Part shown: positions 39,316-47,607 of the stretch, piece after piece | Layout of the letters: every line of letters starts with the position of its first letter | How positions within the stretch are numbered: the first letter of the stretch is position 1 | NCBI RefSeq assembly: GCF_052118925.1 | Contig: NZ_JBQKGG010000001.1 | Location: forward strand, 365,185 to 429,184 | Direction of reading: 5' to 3' | DNA length: 64,000 nucleotides | Source of the DNA: Lientehia sp934351765 | GTDB lineage: Bacteria > Bacillota > Clostridia > Lachnospirales > Lachnospiraceae | Translations under genes and position numbers: made by a program | Notes under the pieces: generated by a model | Told to the model about the DNA's origin: nothing | Seen by the model: only the letters and a program-made list of their open reading frames with translations | Database searches by the model: none

Positions 39316-40913
39316 CTTCCAGCCTCCTTTCTCTGTTTAGACTGATAGCCCATCATGCACAGACCGTAATCGGTATCTGAGGCATCCGGCTTTAAGATTC
39401 CTTCCACCTGGCCGTCAAACACCACCGCGATCCGGTCACAGACAGACCGAAGCTCCGCCAGCTCCGAGGAGGTAATGATGACCGTCACGCCCTTTTCCCG
39501 GTTTAACTTCACCAGATAGTCCAAAAGCAGCTTTTTTGCACCGATATCAATGCCTCTGGTAGGCTCCGATACCATTAAGATCTCCGGCTCCAGCGTCAAA
39601 GCTCTTGCCACACAGACCTTCTGCTGGTTGCCGCCGGAAAGCCGCCTGGTATACTGAGCCGGTCCGGTGCAGCGGATATCCAGTGTCCGGATCATCTCAT
39701 TGGCATGAGCACGGATCCTCTTTTTATCGGACTGTCCGAACACGCCGAGCCGCTTCACGAACTTCTTATCCACCTTCATGGCCGCAACCGCAATATTATC
39801 CTCGATGGAGCTGTCCAGAAGCAGGCCCATACCACGACGGTCCTCCGAAACAAACGCACATTTTTTCTTTAATATGGTCTGAGGCGTCCGTTTTTCGATT
39901 TTCTCTCCGTTGATAACCAGTTCGCCCTCTGACGGATAAATCCCCATGATCCCATTGGCAATGGAGATCTTTCCCTGACCGGCCAGTCCGGCAAGCCCCA
40001 GGATTTCTCCTTTATAAACCGTCAGATCAATATCCTTTGTCTGCTCGCCGGGCATATCCACCTTAAAATGCTTTAACTCCAGTGCAGGAGGACACTCCGG
40101 ATCCGGTTTGAATTCCCGGCGCATGGCCGATGCTTCCATTTTCCGTCCGATCATCATCTCGGCGATCCTGGTGGTATCGGTCTCCGACGACGGCATGGAA
40201 TCCACCAGCTCACCGTCACGGAATATGGTAACCTGATCCGCCACCTCCATAACCTCGTCCAGACGATGGGTGATAAAGATGATGGCGATTCCCTCTGCCG
40301 CAAGCTTCTTCATGATCTTTAATAAAACTGCCGCTTCGCTCTCGGTCAGCACTGCGGTAGGCTCATCAAACACCAGAAGACGCACCTGATTTTTATCGAT
40401 CTCTCTGGAGATCTCCACAAACTGCTTATATCCAACCGGCAGGTTCTCCACCAGGGTGTTTTCATCAATATCCATGCCGACCCGCTCCAGTGCGGTTCTG
40501 GCGTCCCGTCCCATCTGGTCAAAATCAATGACAGAAAGGTATTTTCCACCGATTTTTCCCATCAGGTTTTTTTTCAGCGGTTCACGGTTCAGCTTGATAT
40601 TTTCCGCGATCGTAAAGCCGGGGATCATCATAAATTCCTGATGTACCATGCCGATCCCGACCTCCATGGCCTTCAGCGGAGAATCGATTTTTACCGGTTT
40701 TCCCTCCCAGAGGATCTCCCCCTCGAATCCTCCGCTGCTCTGGATCACCGGCATTCCGAACAGAATATTCATCAGCGTGGATTTTCCTGCACCGTTTTCT
40801 CCCAGAAGCGCATGAATCTCATGCGGCTTCACGGAGAGCTCCATATCCTTCAGTACCGTGTTTTCCCCGTACTTTTTCGTGATATGCTTCATTTCCAGCA
40901 AATATGTACCCAT
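39312..40913 (-). CDS. ABC transporter ATPase with two nucleotide-binding domains
   Basis: A 533-residue fused ATPase like those of sugar/nucleoside importers. First domain: Walker A GENGAGKST, Walker B LLVFDEPTAVL and a degenerate signature LPVGYKQFVE. Second domain: an altered Walker A (GLAGQGKIS), the signature LSGGNQQKVCVARAL and Walker B ILMVSEPTRGID. This asymmetry is normal for the family. AAAGGAG precedes the ATG. It lies between the binding protein and the permeases. Confidence 0.93.
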   Translation of the reverse strand: MGTYLLEMKHITKKYGENTVLKDMELSVKPHEIHALLGENGAGKSTLMNILFGMPVIQSSGGFEGEILWEGKPVKIDSPLKAMEVGIGMVHQEFMMIPGFTIAENIKLNREPLKKNLMGKIGGKYLSVIDFDQMGRDARTALERVGMDIDENTLVENLPVGYKQFVEISREIDKNQVRLLVFDEPTAVLTESEAAVLLKIMKKLAAEGIAIIFITHRLDEVMEVADQVTIFRDGELVDSMPSSETDTTRIAEMMIGRKMEASAMRREFKPDPECPPALELKHFKVDMPGEQTKDIDLTVYKGEILGLAGLAGQGKISIANGIMGIYPSEGELVINGEKIEKRTPQTILKKKCAFVSEDRRGMGLLLDSSIEDNIAVAAMKVDKKFVKRLGVFGQSDKKRIRAHANEMIRTLDIRCTGPAQYTRRLSGGNQQKVCVARALTLEPEILMVSEPTRGIDIGAKKLLLDYLVKLNREKGVTVIITSSELAELRSVCDRIAVVFDGQVEGILKPDASDTDYGLCMMGYQSKQRKEAGR

Positions 40914-41032
40914 AAGCGTTTCAGCTCCTTTATTGTTTTAAGCCTTACGTTTGACACCGGACTGTTTTCTCCGGCTGTCTATAAAAATGCAGTACAGCCC
41001 GAAGACTGTACTGCACATTCATGCCTTATGCT

Positions 41033-42250
41033 TTACAGCATTGCCCACGGCCCGAGTACCAGAGCGAAATTGTCATACTTCTTTCCATTGACATCATAGG
41101 TTGTGAAGCTGATTCCCTCTGAACCGCCGGTTGCGGTCTTGAATGCTTCCTCAAGGGCTGCCATATCAACCTTACCGTCGGTCTCTCCGGTCAGATACAG
41201 CTTTGCGTACTCAACTGCAGTGTTCATTTCCATGACTACCGTAGGGATCTCACGGGTAGAGAACCGTCCGTTGTCGCCTGTTTCCTTTAACTTATCCTGA
41301 AGTGCACCGATCATCCACTCATAATCGCTGGTCTTATCCTCCGGAACAGAAAGTCCCAGTGCTTCCGGATAGCCGCAGAACGGGGAGGACTGGCTGGGAT
41401 TCATATAAATTCCCTTGCCTGCCTTGTAAAGTGCCTGGATAACAGCCGGTGTAGACATGGTATTGGTATCAAAGAATGCGGTCTTCTCACCGTAGGTCTC
41501 CAGCTCCTTCGGAACATCCTCAACGATGAACTGCTGAGTTCCTGCGGTTCCTGCATCAGACTGAGGATCCGGAATGGTCACACGAACGAATTCCATGCCC
41601 AGCTCCTTGGCCTTCGCCTCACACTGATTTCCCTGATAAGCAACCTTCTCATAACCCTGATGTCTGGGGAAAGAGTAGTACACGATGGTTTCTGCGCCCA
41701 TTTCCTTTGCACGCTCTGCCATCTGATTTCCTGCGGAATAGTTGTCATAGTCAATGCAGATATCGGCTGCTGCACAAGCTACATCCGGATCTTCATTCGG
41801 GCCGCCGTTGATATAAAGAATATCAGGACGGGTCTCCTTTGCCTTTGCAATCGCCGCACTGGCTCCGGGAACACCCTGAACAAAGATCACAACCTTGATC
41901 TCAGGATCGGATACGAGGGACAGCATGTTGGAGATGGTTGTCTCCTCCTCGCTCATGAAGTTATCGGGATACGTCTGGATCACGACCTCATCAGCCCCCA
42001 GCTTCTTCTGCCAGGACTCTGCGGTCCGGTACTCTTCCTCACTGATAGCTACAGTCCCGACCATCAGACCGATTTTTCCGCCGGCAGCCTCTTCCTTTAC
42101 GCTCGTCTCGCCCTCTGCCTTTGTCTCTGCGGTCTTGGTCTCTGCCGCCTTGGTTGTCTCCTTTGTCGCCGCTCTGCCGCAGCCGGCAAGAGAAAGCGCC
42201 ATGACGGAAGCCAGGGCTGCCGCCATCAGTTTCATTCCACCTTTTTTCAT
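41033..42250 (-). CDS. DUF3798-type substrate-binding lipoprotein
   Basis: A 405-residue extracellular binding protein with signal peptide and lipobox SLAGC near residue 23, followed by a Thr/Lys/Glu-rich linker. The body resembles periplasmic-binding fold type I, with GKIGLMVGTVAISEEEY, the conserved VIFVQGVPGASAAIAKAKE and ILYINGGPNEDPDV. It resembles the DUF3798 family, whose ligand is not established. The start ATG at 42248-42250 is 8 nt from AGGAGG; an ATG six bases upstream is too close. It is the first gene of a five-gene operon, with an inverted repeat overlapping its promoter. Confidence 0.85.
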   Translation of the reverse strand: MKKGGMKLMAAALASVMALSLAGCGRAATKETTKAAETKTAETKAEGETSVKEEAAGGKIGLMVGTVAISEEEYRTAESWQKKLGADEVVIQTYPDNFMSEEETTISNMLSLVSDPEIKVVIFVQGVPGASAAIAKAKETRPDILYINGGPNEDPDVACAAADICIDYDNYSAGNQMAERAKEMGAETIVYYSFPRHQGYEKVAYQGNQCEAKAKELGMEFVRVTIPDPQSDAGTAGTQQFIVEDVPKELETYGEKTAFFDTNTMSTPAVIQALYKAGKGIYMNPSQSSPFCGYPEALGLSVPEDKTSDYEWMIGALQDKLKETGDNGRFSTREIPTVVMEMNTAVEYAKLYLTGETDGKVDMAALEEAFKTATGGSEGISFTTYDVNGKKYDNFALVLGPWAML

Positions 42251-42314
42251 AGTCATTTCCTCCTGTCTCGTCAAATCCGTCAACTACATTTCAGTCATTT
42301 TCCTCGACTCATTC

Positions 42315-42347
42315 CTATATTTTACACGAAATATAGAAGATTAGCAA
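42315..42347 (-). promoter_or_regulatory. ABC importer promoter with overlapping palindrome
   Basis: TTGCTA (42342-42347), 17-bp spacer, TAAAAT (42319-42324). The perfect inverted repeat CTATATTT-N6-AAATATAG (42315-42336) covers the -10 box and half the spacer, a likely repressor site. Confidence 0.68.
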
Positions 42348-42459
42348 GTTGAATATTCGGAAAATTTCTTTTTACTTCTCTTTATATAAATACAGCTAAA
42401 ATCTTTACACTGTCTTAACAGTTATTTAGATTTTTTGAGCAATTACTGCTTTATGCCTC

Positions 42460-43212
42460 TTATTTTGTCAAATCCTTAATCACCTCTCCGGCAATGATAA
42501 GCCCCGCCACCGACGGCACAAATGCCACACTGCCCGGAATATCCCGCCGCTCCGTGCATTTATGCTGTGCTCCCGGCGAACAGATGCAGTGCGTCCGGCA
42601 GCTGATGCTCATGTCCTCCAGAGGCCTTACGGGCTTTTCTGTGGAATATACCACCTTTAGCTTCTTTACACCGCGTTTTTTCAGCTCCCGGCGCATGACC
42701 TTGGCAAGCGGACACATAGTCGTTTTATAGATGTCTGCCACCCGGAAGCTGGTGGGGTCCAGATGGTTTCCTGCTCCCATGGAGCTGATGACCGGCACAC
42801 CTGCCGCCCTGGCCCGCATGATGATCTCCAGCTTCGCCGTCACTGTATCCACCGCATCTACCACATAGGAATATTCTCCGAAGTCGAATTCATCGGCATT
42901 CTCCGGAAGGAAGAAGCACTGGCGAAGCTCCACCCGGGCCTCCGGATTGATCTCCAGGATCCGTTCCTTCATGACTTCGGTTTTATATTTTCCGACAGTT
43001 TTTCTCGTTGCAATGATCTGGCGGTTCAGATTGGTTAAACAGACCTTATCATCATCAATAAGAACAAACGCTCCGACACCGCTTCGCACCAGTGCCTCCA
43101 CCACATATCCTCCGACGCCGCCGATCCCGAACACTGCCACCCTGGCGTTTTTAAGCTTCTCCATATTTTCCGCTCCGAATAAGAGCTGGGTTCTTGAAAA
43201 CTGATTCAGCAC
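42460..43212 (-). CDS. tcdA: tRNA threonylcarbamoyladenosine dehydratase
   Basis: E1-like enzyme of 250 residues that cyclises t6A at position 37 of tRNAs in an ATP-dependent reaction. Seen are the nucleotide-binding AVFGIGGVGGYVVEALVRSGVG, DDDKVCLTNLNRQI, DAVDTVTAKLEII, MGAGNHLDPT and the late cysteines in SISCRTHCIC. The start codon is GTG at 43210-43212, after AGGAA; an ATG just before it is out of frame. It appears to be monocistronic. Confidence 0.9.
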   Translation of the reverse strand: MLNQFSRTQLLFGAENMEKLKNARVAVFGIGGVGGYVVEALVRSGVGAFVLIDDDKVCLTNLNRQIIATRKTVGKYKTEVMKERILEINPEARVELRQCFFLPENADEFDFGEYSYVVDAVDTVTAKLEIIMRARAAGVPVISSMGAGNHLDPTSFRVADIYKTTMCPLAKVMRRELKKRGVKKLKVVYSTEKPVRPLEDMSISCRTHCICSPGAQHKCTERRDIPGSVAFVPSVAGLIIAGEVIKDLTK

Positions 43213-43311
43213 AAACCATTCCTGCCTTTCTTTTTTTAATCCTTTCCATTATACCCGCCATTTCGGCTGACTGACAAGTCTTTCTGTGCAGAACCTGCTT
43301 TTGCAGAACGA

Positions 43312-43476
43312 TTATCCCGGATACAGAACCTGCAAAAGCTTTTCCACAATCTCAGTCACCGCCTGCTTATCCAGCTGATTCTGGATATCGATCTTGTTTA
43401 CATTGCGGTCGTCATCATAATCTGCAAGGATCCGTCCAATCACATCTCTTACTTCGATTTCCGCTGTCTGTTTCAT
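43312..43476 (-). pseudogene. 54-aa ORF resembling the N-terminus of a serine acetyltransferase
   Basis: A short ORF with ATG at 43474-43476 after AAAGGAA. It reads VRDVIGRILADYDDDRNVNK and DKQAVTEIVEKLLQVLYPG and then stops. This pattern is like the N-terminal helices of clostridial serine O-acetyltransferases, which normally continue for another ~250 residues with a hexapeptide-repeat domain. That domain is absent. The sequence GCAGGTTCTG occurs just before and just after the stop, which could mark a deletion junction. It may be a gene remnant or a stand-alone small protein. Confidence 0.5.
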
Positions 43477-43617
43477 TTCTGTTCCTTTTCGTGAACATTC
43501 TCTGCCTTACAGCTGCGTCCATGCGTTTTGCAGGAATTCTGTTCGATTACATAAAAGCTGCCGAAAAACAGAGCTCGACTCCATTTTCCGACAGCTTTCC
43601 TTACTTCCTGTGAAGCA

Positions 43618-44751
43618 TTATGATTTCACCCCACTGATGGTTTTCCCATGATCAGAAACTGCCTTTATGATCGTATAGGCAATCTCCTCGATCTTCGCAC
43701 CAGTATCTTCATCCTTCTCCCCATGGAGCCATTTCCCAATCTGCTCCTTCAGATATCCATCTGCATACTCTGCAAACGAGGTCAGACACTTTTCCAGAAA
43801 TCCGCCCGGAGTTGCATGATTTTTGGTATCCTTCATGAGCTCCTCTCTGGGCTTTAACTGTGCCTCCATGAGATACGTTTCAATGCTTCCGCAAAGCATC
43901 CGGTCCGCATCCGCCAGAGGGATCTTTTCCTCCGCGGCAAACCGAAGAGCCCCCGCTCTCCAGGACCGCAAAAGCACATCCATAAACTCCGCCAGGTTTT
44001 CATCGATTCCACCCTTCTCATATGGAATCACTTCCACCGACGGGTCATTAAAGTATGTTCGGAATACGGTTCGGAAGGCACTTCCGGATACGGTAAGCGG
44101 AACCCGTTTTCCACACGCTGCCGTCACATCCTCTATCAGATAATTCACCTCAAACATCAGATGACTGGACGAATGCAGCGACAGGAACGGAATTGCCTTG
44201 TCCGCATCAACCGTAACCACGGTACCACTGGGAATCATGAACTCCAGTGCCCGCTTCTTTTTCTCCGCCGGCCATTCCCTCCGGGGATCAAAAGAAATAA
44301 ATGCAACGCCAACACCGGACACATCCTTCCCGGCAATCTGATCGATCTCATTGGGGAGCAGATTTGCACAATTCACATCCCCGCCGAGAACGTCATAATA
44401 GTAATCCACCGTAGGATCCGGTGCAAGGGAATACAGATCCGGAAGCACTTCCCTCTTCTCTCTTAACATCTCATAATAAGGTGCCAGCGTCTTTTCCGTC
44501 ATCTCCGCGATCTGATGGGGTCTTACTGCCAGAATGATAATGTCCGGCCGCTGCTCTTCCAGAGTCTCCCGCACCCTTCCGACGATCACCGGAAACGGAC
44601 ATTGTGCCTGCTTCTCCGCCAGGCCTCTGTCACTGCCCTTGATCCCGACCACATTCGTGCTGAGAGCATCCCCTAAAAGCCGCCTGTAACAGGGCATGAG
44701 AAAGGTTGCAATAAACCCCATTCCGATAATTACAATCTTTTCTTTTTTCAT
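43618..44751 (-). CDS. ProC-like NAD(P)-binding protein, paralogue A
   Basis: A 377-residue protein with an N-terminal Rossmann fold (IVIIGMGFIATFLMPCY). It has landmarks of pyrroline-5-carboxylate reductase: ILAVRPHQ (residues 73-80, like AVKPQ), NLLPN (130-134, like MPN) and NHATPGG (311-317, like the SPGGTT region). It is about 100 residues longer than ProC, with an extra central section, so it should not be called ProC. A homologue along the whole length lies at 47608-48741. It follows the broken liv gene by 19 bp and seems to share its LacI-type promoter. The reaction is unknown; an imine or keto-acid reduction is a plausible guess. Confidence 0.75.
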   Translation of the reverse strand: MKKEKIVIIGMGFIATFLMPCYRRLLGDALSTNVVGIKGSDRGLAEKQAQCPFPVIVGRVRETLEEQRPDIIILAVRPHQIAEMTEKTLAPYYEMLREKREVLPDLYSLAPDPTVDYYYDVLGGDVNCANLLPNEIDQIAGKDVSGVGVAFISFDPRREWPAEKKKRALEFMIPSGTVVTVDADKAIPFLSLHSSSHLMFEVNYLIEDVTAACGKRVPLTVSGSAFRTVFRTYFNDPSVEVIPYEKGGIDENLAEFMDVLLRSWRAGALRFAAEEKIPLADADRMLCGSIETYLMEAQLKPREELMKDTKNHATPGGFLEKCLTSFAEYADGYLKEQIGKWLHGEKDEDTGAKIEEIAYTIIKAVSDHGKTISGVKS

Positions 44752-44770
44752 GTTTTTCCCCTGTTATCTC

Positions 44771-45234
44771 TTACTTATTTGCAGAAATCTCGGTCACTGC
44801 CTTGAATGCACTTGCATCCTTGTCATACTTCAGCCAAACGGTAGGACGATCTGCATCACCATCTACGAATGTCAGTGTTCCAAGTGCGGTTTCCTGCTCA
44901 CCGTCTCTTAAGTAAGCGCGAAGAGTTTCCTTATCATCGGGACCAAACTGGTCAATTGCCTTGCAGAAACGATCCGCTGCACAGTAAGCAAGAATAAACT
45001 GATTCATAGCTGCACCAAAAAGACCGGTTACAACCATTTCCGCAATCAGTGAGAGCGGATACGGCAATGCCATAAATGAATACATGGTCAGCACCAGATA
45101 CCCTGCCATCACATAAAAGGAACCATGTGCAAAGTTTACCAATTCCAGCACACTGTACACAATGGAAATCCTACTGTTACCAGCGAGTATGTTGCTCCGA
45201 TGGTAATTCCGTTAAATAACTGCTGAAAAAACAC
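44771..45234 (-). pseudogene. Broken livH'-'livK chimera (branched-chain amino acid ABC transporter)
   Basis: The ORF starts like the permease LivH: GTG at 45232-45234 behind AGGAGGAGG, reading FFQQLFNGITIGATYSLVTVGF. A frame break follows, then in the next frame comes YSVLELVNFAHGSFYVMAGY. After about 55 more residues the sequence changes without a stop into the C-terminal end of a LivK-type binding protein (AIDQFGPDDKETLRAYLRDG, ALGTLTFVDGDADRPTVWLK). An internal deletion has therefore joined two genes of one operon, with a separate 1-base frameshift near 45160. It cannot make a working transporter. Confidence 0.82.
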
Positions 45235-45454
45235 TCGCTCCTCCTCCTTACATTTCAAATATAATCCTTTTGATCCAAGTTATTTCAATGACATCGATTT
45301 CATATCTTTTTCTTCTGCCTTTTCGCTGCTCCTTTCTCTTTTTCCTCTCTTTTCCCTTTCTGCTTGTGTTTGTGCAAGTATTATAAATCAATTTTGGTTT
45401 ATTGTTTTACGCTTGAATATTATGCACAAACAAATTCACCTGATTTATGTTTCC

Positions 45455-45483
45455 ATTATAATGGTATCGTTATCATACGTCAA
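45455..45483 (-). promoter_or_regulatory. Strong promoter with LacI-type operator filling its spacer
   Basis: TTGACG (45478-45483) and TATAAT (45455-45460) are 17 bp apart, and the spacer is TATGATAACGATACCAT on the minus strand. This is a LacI-family half-palindrome nearly identical to the perfect site at 45700-45717. A repressor bound here would block both boxes. It reads towards the liv remnant and ProC-like paralogue A. Confidence 0.82.
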
Positions 45484-45699
45484 TATCCTTTTCTTTTTTT
45501 GTAATTATTCACCAATTTTTTGTTCTGTTTTTAACAATTTGCCCTGTTTATTTCGTCATTTTTCCCCTCTTCTCCTGAGTCTTTAGCTATTTTAGTCTTT
45601 TTATTCACTTTTTACTTTTTACTCTCTTAATAGTAAAAAGTAATTCACTAAATTTTAGTTGTGTTTTCTTATCGCATTGTTATTTTTTATCTTATGAAT

Positions 45700-45717
45700 T
45701 ATGATAACGTTATCATA
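45700..45717. promoter_or_regulatory. Perfect 18-bp LacI-type operator
   Basis: TATGATAACGTTATCATA is a perfect palindrome with the central CG typical of LacI/GalR operators. Its centre is 240 bp from the operator inside the promoter at 45455-45483, a distance that would allow looping. A LacI-family gene lies 0.8 kb away at 46525. Confidence 0.8.
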
Positions 45718-45756
45718 GTATCTTTTTCTCATTCGCCGTTCTGTTTTTGGGTTTCT

Positions 45757-45785
45757 ATTTCACAGGGCCTACGTTCCTGTAAAAT
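45757..45785 (-). repeat. Family A intergenic palindrome, copy 3
   Basis: On the plus strand ATTTCACAGGG-CCTACGT-TCCTGTAAAAT: 11-7-11 layout. The minus strand matches the orientation of copies 1 and 2 better. Confidence 0.65.
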
Positions 45786-45850
45786 AACAAAAAAACGGAG
45801 CTTCTGAAAACGAAACCGTTCCGGTTCCGTTTTTCAGTACTCCGTTTTTC
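45785..45850 (-). terminator. Terminator of the ProC-like B / lacI / SGNH operon
   Basis: A long hairpin with outer arms AAAAACGGAG/CTCCGTTTTT and inner CTGAAAA/TTTTCAG, ending in a T-run on the minus strand, about 30 bp after the SGNH gene. Confidence 0.85.
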
Positions 45851-45877
45851 AGTATTTCCTCCTGCAGATAACGCCCT

Positions 45878-46510
45878 TTAACCCAGAAGCTCTGTCACCT
45901 TTTTCGTAAATTCTTCCGCCAGCTTCTGATGCCCCTGCGGCAGAAGATGCAGGCCATCCCCTCCAAGATCTTCTTCTGTAAGGACCTCCTGTGCATTAAA
46001 AAACGCACACCCTAATTCCCTGGCGATATCTTTGTACTTCATCGGCAGTTCCCGGATTTTCCGGCAGGACTCTGCATCAAACGAAATATTGTCCGGTGCT
46101 GTACGAAGCGGCGCCGGTGCTGCAATCAGAATTTTCGGCAGCTCATAATATTCTGTCGGATAGTAAAAGCGCAGTTTTTTTATAAGATTTTTCATTCCAT
46201 TGGCAATCTCTCCGGAAGAAACCTGATATCTGCACTTCGTGTCATTTGTTCCAAGCATAACAATTACCAGATCAAACGGCGCATGAGTCATAATACAGGG
46301 CGCCACATAATCCAGTCCGTTGCGATAAGGCTCCAGGTAATCCTGAAATGCGGTCGTACGTCCATTCAGCCCCTCTTCAATTACATGATAGTCTTTTCCC
46401 AGTTTTTGAGCCATAAGTCCGGGCCAGCGAACCGACCTGCCATAGCGGGTACGCTCCACCGGAACAAATCCCCATGTATTGGAATCTCCAAAGCATAAAA
46501 TAGTTTTCAT
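45878..46510 (-). CDS. SGNH/GDSL-family hydrolase
   Basis: A 210-residue serine esterase/lipase-type hydrolase without signal peptide. The four SGNH blocks are visible: ILCFGDSNTWG (Ser), VIEEGLNGRTT (Gly), IVMLGTNDTK (Asn) and GGDGLHLLPQGH (Asp-His). The ATG at 46508-46510 follows GGGAGG; a GTG one codon earlier is also in frame. It is co-transcribed with lacI (12-15 bp gap) and ProC-like B. It may deacylate the compound handled by this locus, but the substrate is unknown. Confidence 0.88.
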   Translation of the reverse strand: MKTILCFGDSNTWGFVPVERTRYGRSVRWPGLMAQKLGKDYHVIEEGLNGRTTAFQDYLEPYRNGLDYVAPCIMTHAPFDLVIVMLGTNDTKCRYQVSSGEIANGMKNLIKKLRFYYPTEYYELPKILIAAPAPLRTAPDNISFDAESCRKIRELPMKYKDIARELGCAFFNAQEVLTEEDLGGDGLHLLPQGHQKLAEEFTKKVTELLG

Positions 46511-46524
46511 CACAATCCCTCCCT

Positions 46525-47565
46525 TTATTTCTCACCACGGCAGCTCGCTGTGGATTCTCTTATGATCAGCTCCGGTTCCATTTTTACATTTTCCACCTGA
46601 TATCTGTCCTTCATTTCGATTTCCTGGATGATCATCCTAACTGCTTTTTCAGCCATAGCTTTTCTCGGCTGTGCAATGGTCGTCAGCGGCGGATACACCA
46701 TATCGGTAAGTGCCATATTGTCCATGCCAACCACCGAAATATCCTCAGGAACCCGTATTCCGAAATTTTTCAATTCTTTTATGATCCCCAGCGCGATCAG
46801 GTCATTATGGGCCCAGATCGCCGTAGGAATCTGTCCCTGTGATCTTCCATTGATCAGCTTATGAACCGCCTCCTGTCCGCTGATTTTGCCGGGAACCTGA
46901 TAGTTAAAATCACATTCAATAATGTCCCTTTGTTGAATTCCAATCTGATGCGCTGACAGGCCGTCCCGGAATCCACAAAACCGCTCTCTTAAATATTCCA
47001 TTCCCTGCGGTCCTATCGTACAGGCCACATGCCTGTGTCCAAGCTTCGCAAAATATTCCGCCACCATGTATCCGGCCCGATAATTATCAAACTGAACCGT
47101 TCCCATCTGATGATTACTGAAGCTATGCCCGTACAATACCATAGGAACGGTTGTATATTCTCTCAGGGTACTGTATATGTTCTGCACATCGATCACCGGC
47201 TGTATGATAATTCCGTCCACACTTCTTCTTTGAAATCCATCAATCAGCATCCTGCCCCGGTTACAATCATTCCGATGCAGTCCGATCAGCACGCTGTACC
47301 CTCTCTCCTCACTGGCAGCTTCAACATACTGTGCAATCTCCGCGTATGCTTCATGACCCAGCTCCGGAAGAATCAGGCCAAGCAGCCGGCTGTTCTTTAC
47401 CCGCAGGCCATATGCGACAAGATTCGGCTTGTAATTCAACATTTTAATTGCATGATTAACCTTTTCTCTGGTTGCATGATCAACCAGTGAACTCTCATTT
47501 ACAACTCTGGAAACCGTTGAAACCGATACTCCGGCCAGCCTCGCCACATCTTTCAGTGTTGCCAT
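46525..47565 (-). CDS. LacI-family transcriptional regulator
   Basis: A 346-residue repressor with N-terminal HTH and hinge (ATLKDVARLAGVSVSTVSRVVNES, then NYKPNLVAYGLR) and a periplasmic-binding-type core (LGLILPELGHEAYAE, AIWAHNDLIALGIIKEL, ISVVGMDNMALTDMVYPPLTTI). The core is of the sugar or small-metabolite sensing type. It lies between the ProC-like B and SGNH genes. The palindromes at 45461-45476 and 45700-45717 are probable operators. The ribosome site and start are duplicated in tandem just upstream. Confidence 0.93.
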   Translation of the reverse strand: MATLKDVARLAGVSVSTVSRVVNESSLVDHATREKVNHAIKMLNYKPNLVAYGLRVKNSRLLGLILPELGHEAYAEIAQYVEAASEERGYSVLIGLHRNDCNRGRMLIDGFQRRSVDGIIIQPVIDVQNIYSTLREYTTVPMVLYGHSFSNHQMGTVQFDNYRAGYMVAEYFAKLGHRHVACTIGPQGMEYLRERFCGFRDGLSAHQIGIQQRDIIECDFNYQVPGKISGQEAVHKLINGRSQGQIPTAIWAHNDLIALGIIKELKNFGIRVPEDISVVGMDNMALTDMVYPPLTTIAQPRKAMAEKAVRMIIQEIEMKDRYQVENVKMEPELIIRESTASCRGEK

Positions 47566-47597
47566 TTTCTCTCCTTCTTCATTTTCTCTCCTTCTTC
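47564..47597 (-). repeat. Tandem duplication of the lacI ribosome site
   Basis: GAAGAAGGAGAGAAAAT occurs twice head to tail with a 17-bp period. Each copy carries a GGAG ribosome site and an AT of an ATG. The upstream copy begins a six-codon ORF, MKKERK, which ends in TGA overlapping the second copy's ATG. Confidence 0.85.
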
Positions 47598-47607
47598 ATT
47601 ATCCCCT

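Noticed and set aside
43618..44751. Annotation as proC (pyrroline-5-carboxylate reductase)
   Set aside because: ProC landmarks are present, but the protein is about 100 residues longer with an extra central section and sits in a different context; only a ProC-like call is justified.
44771..45160. 129-codon ORF taken as an intact small membrane protein
   Set aside because: Its two halves belong to different proteins (LivH and LivK) and the LivH start is in another frame upstream, so it is a pseudogene piece.
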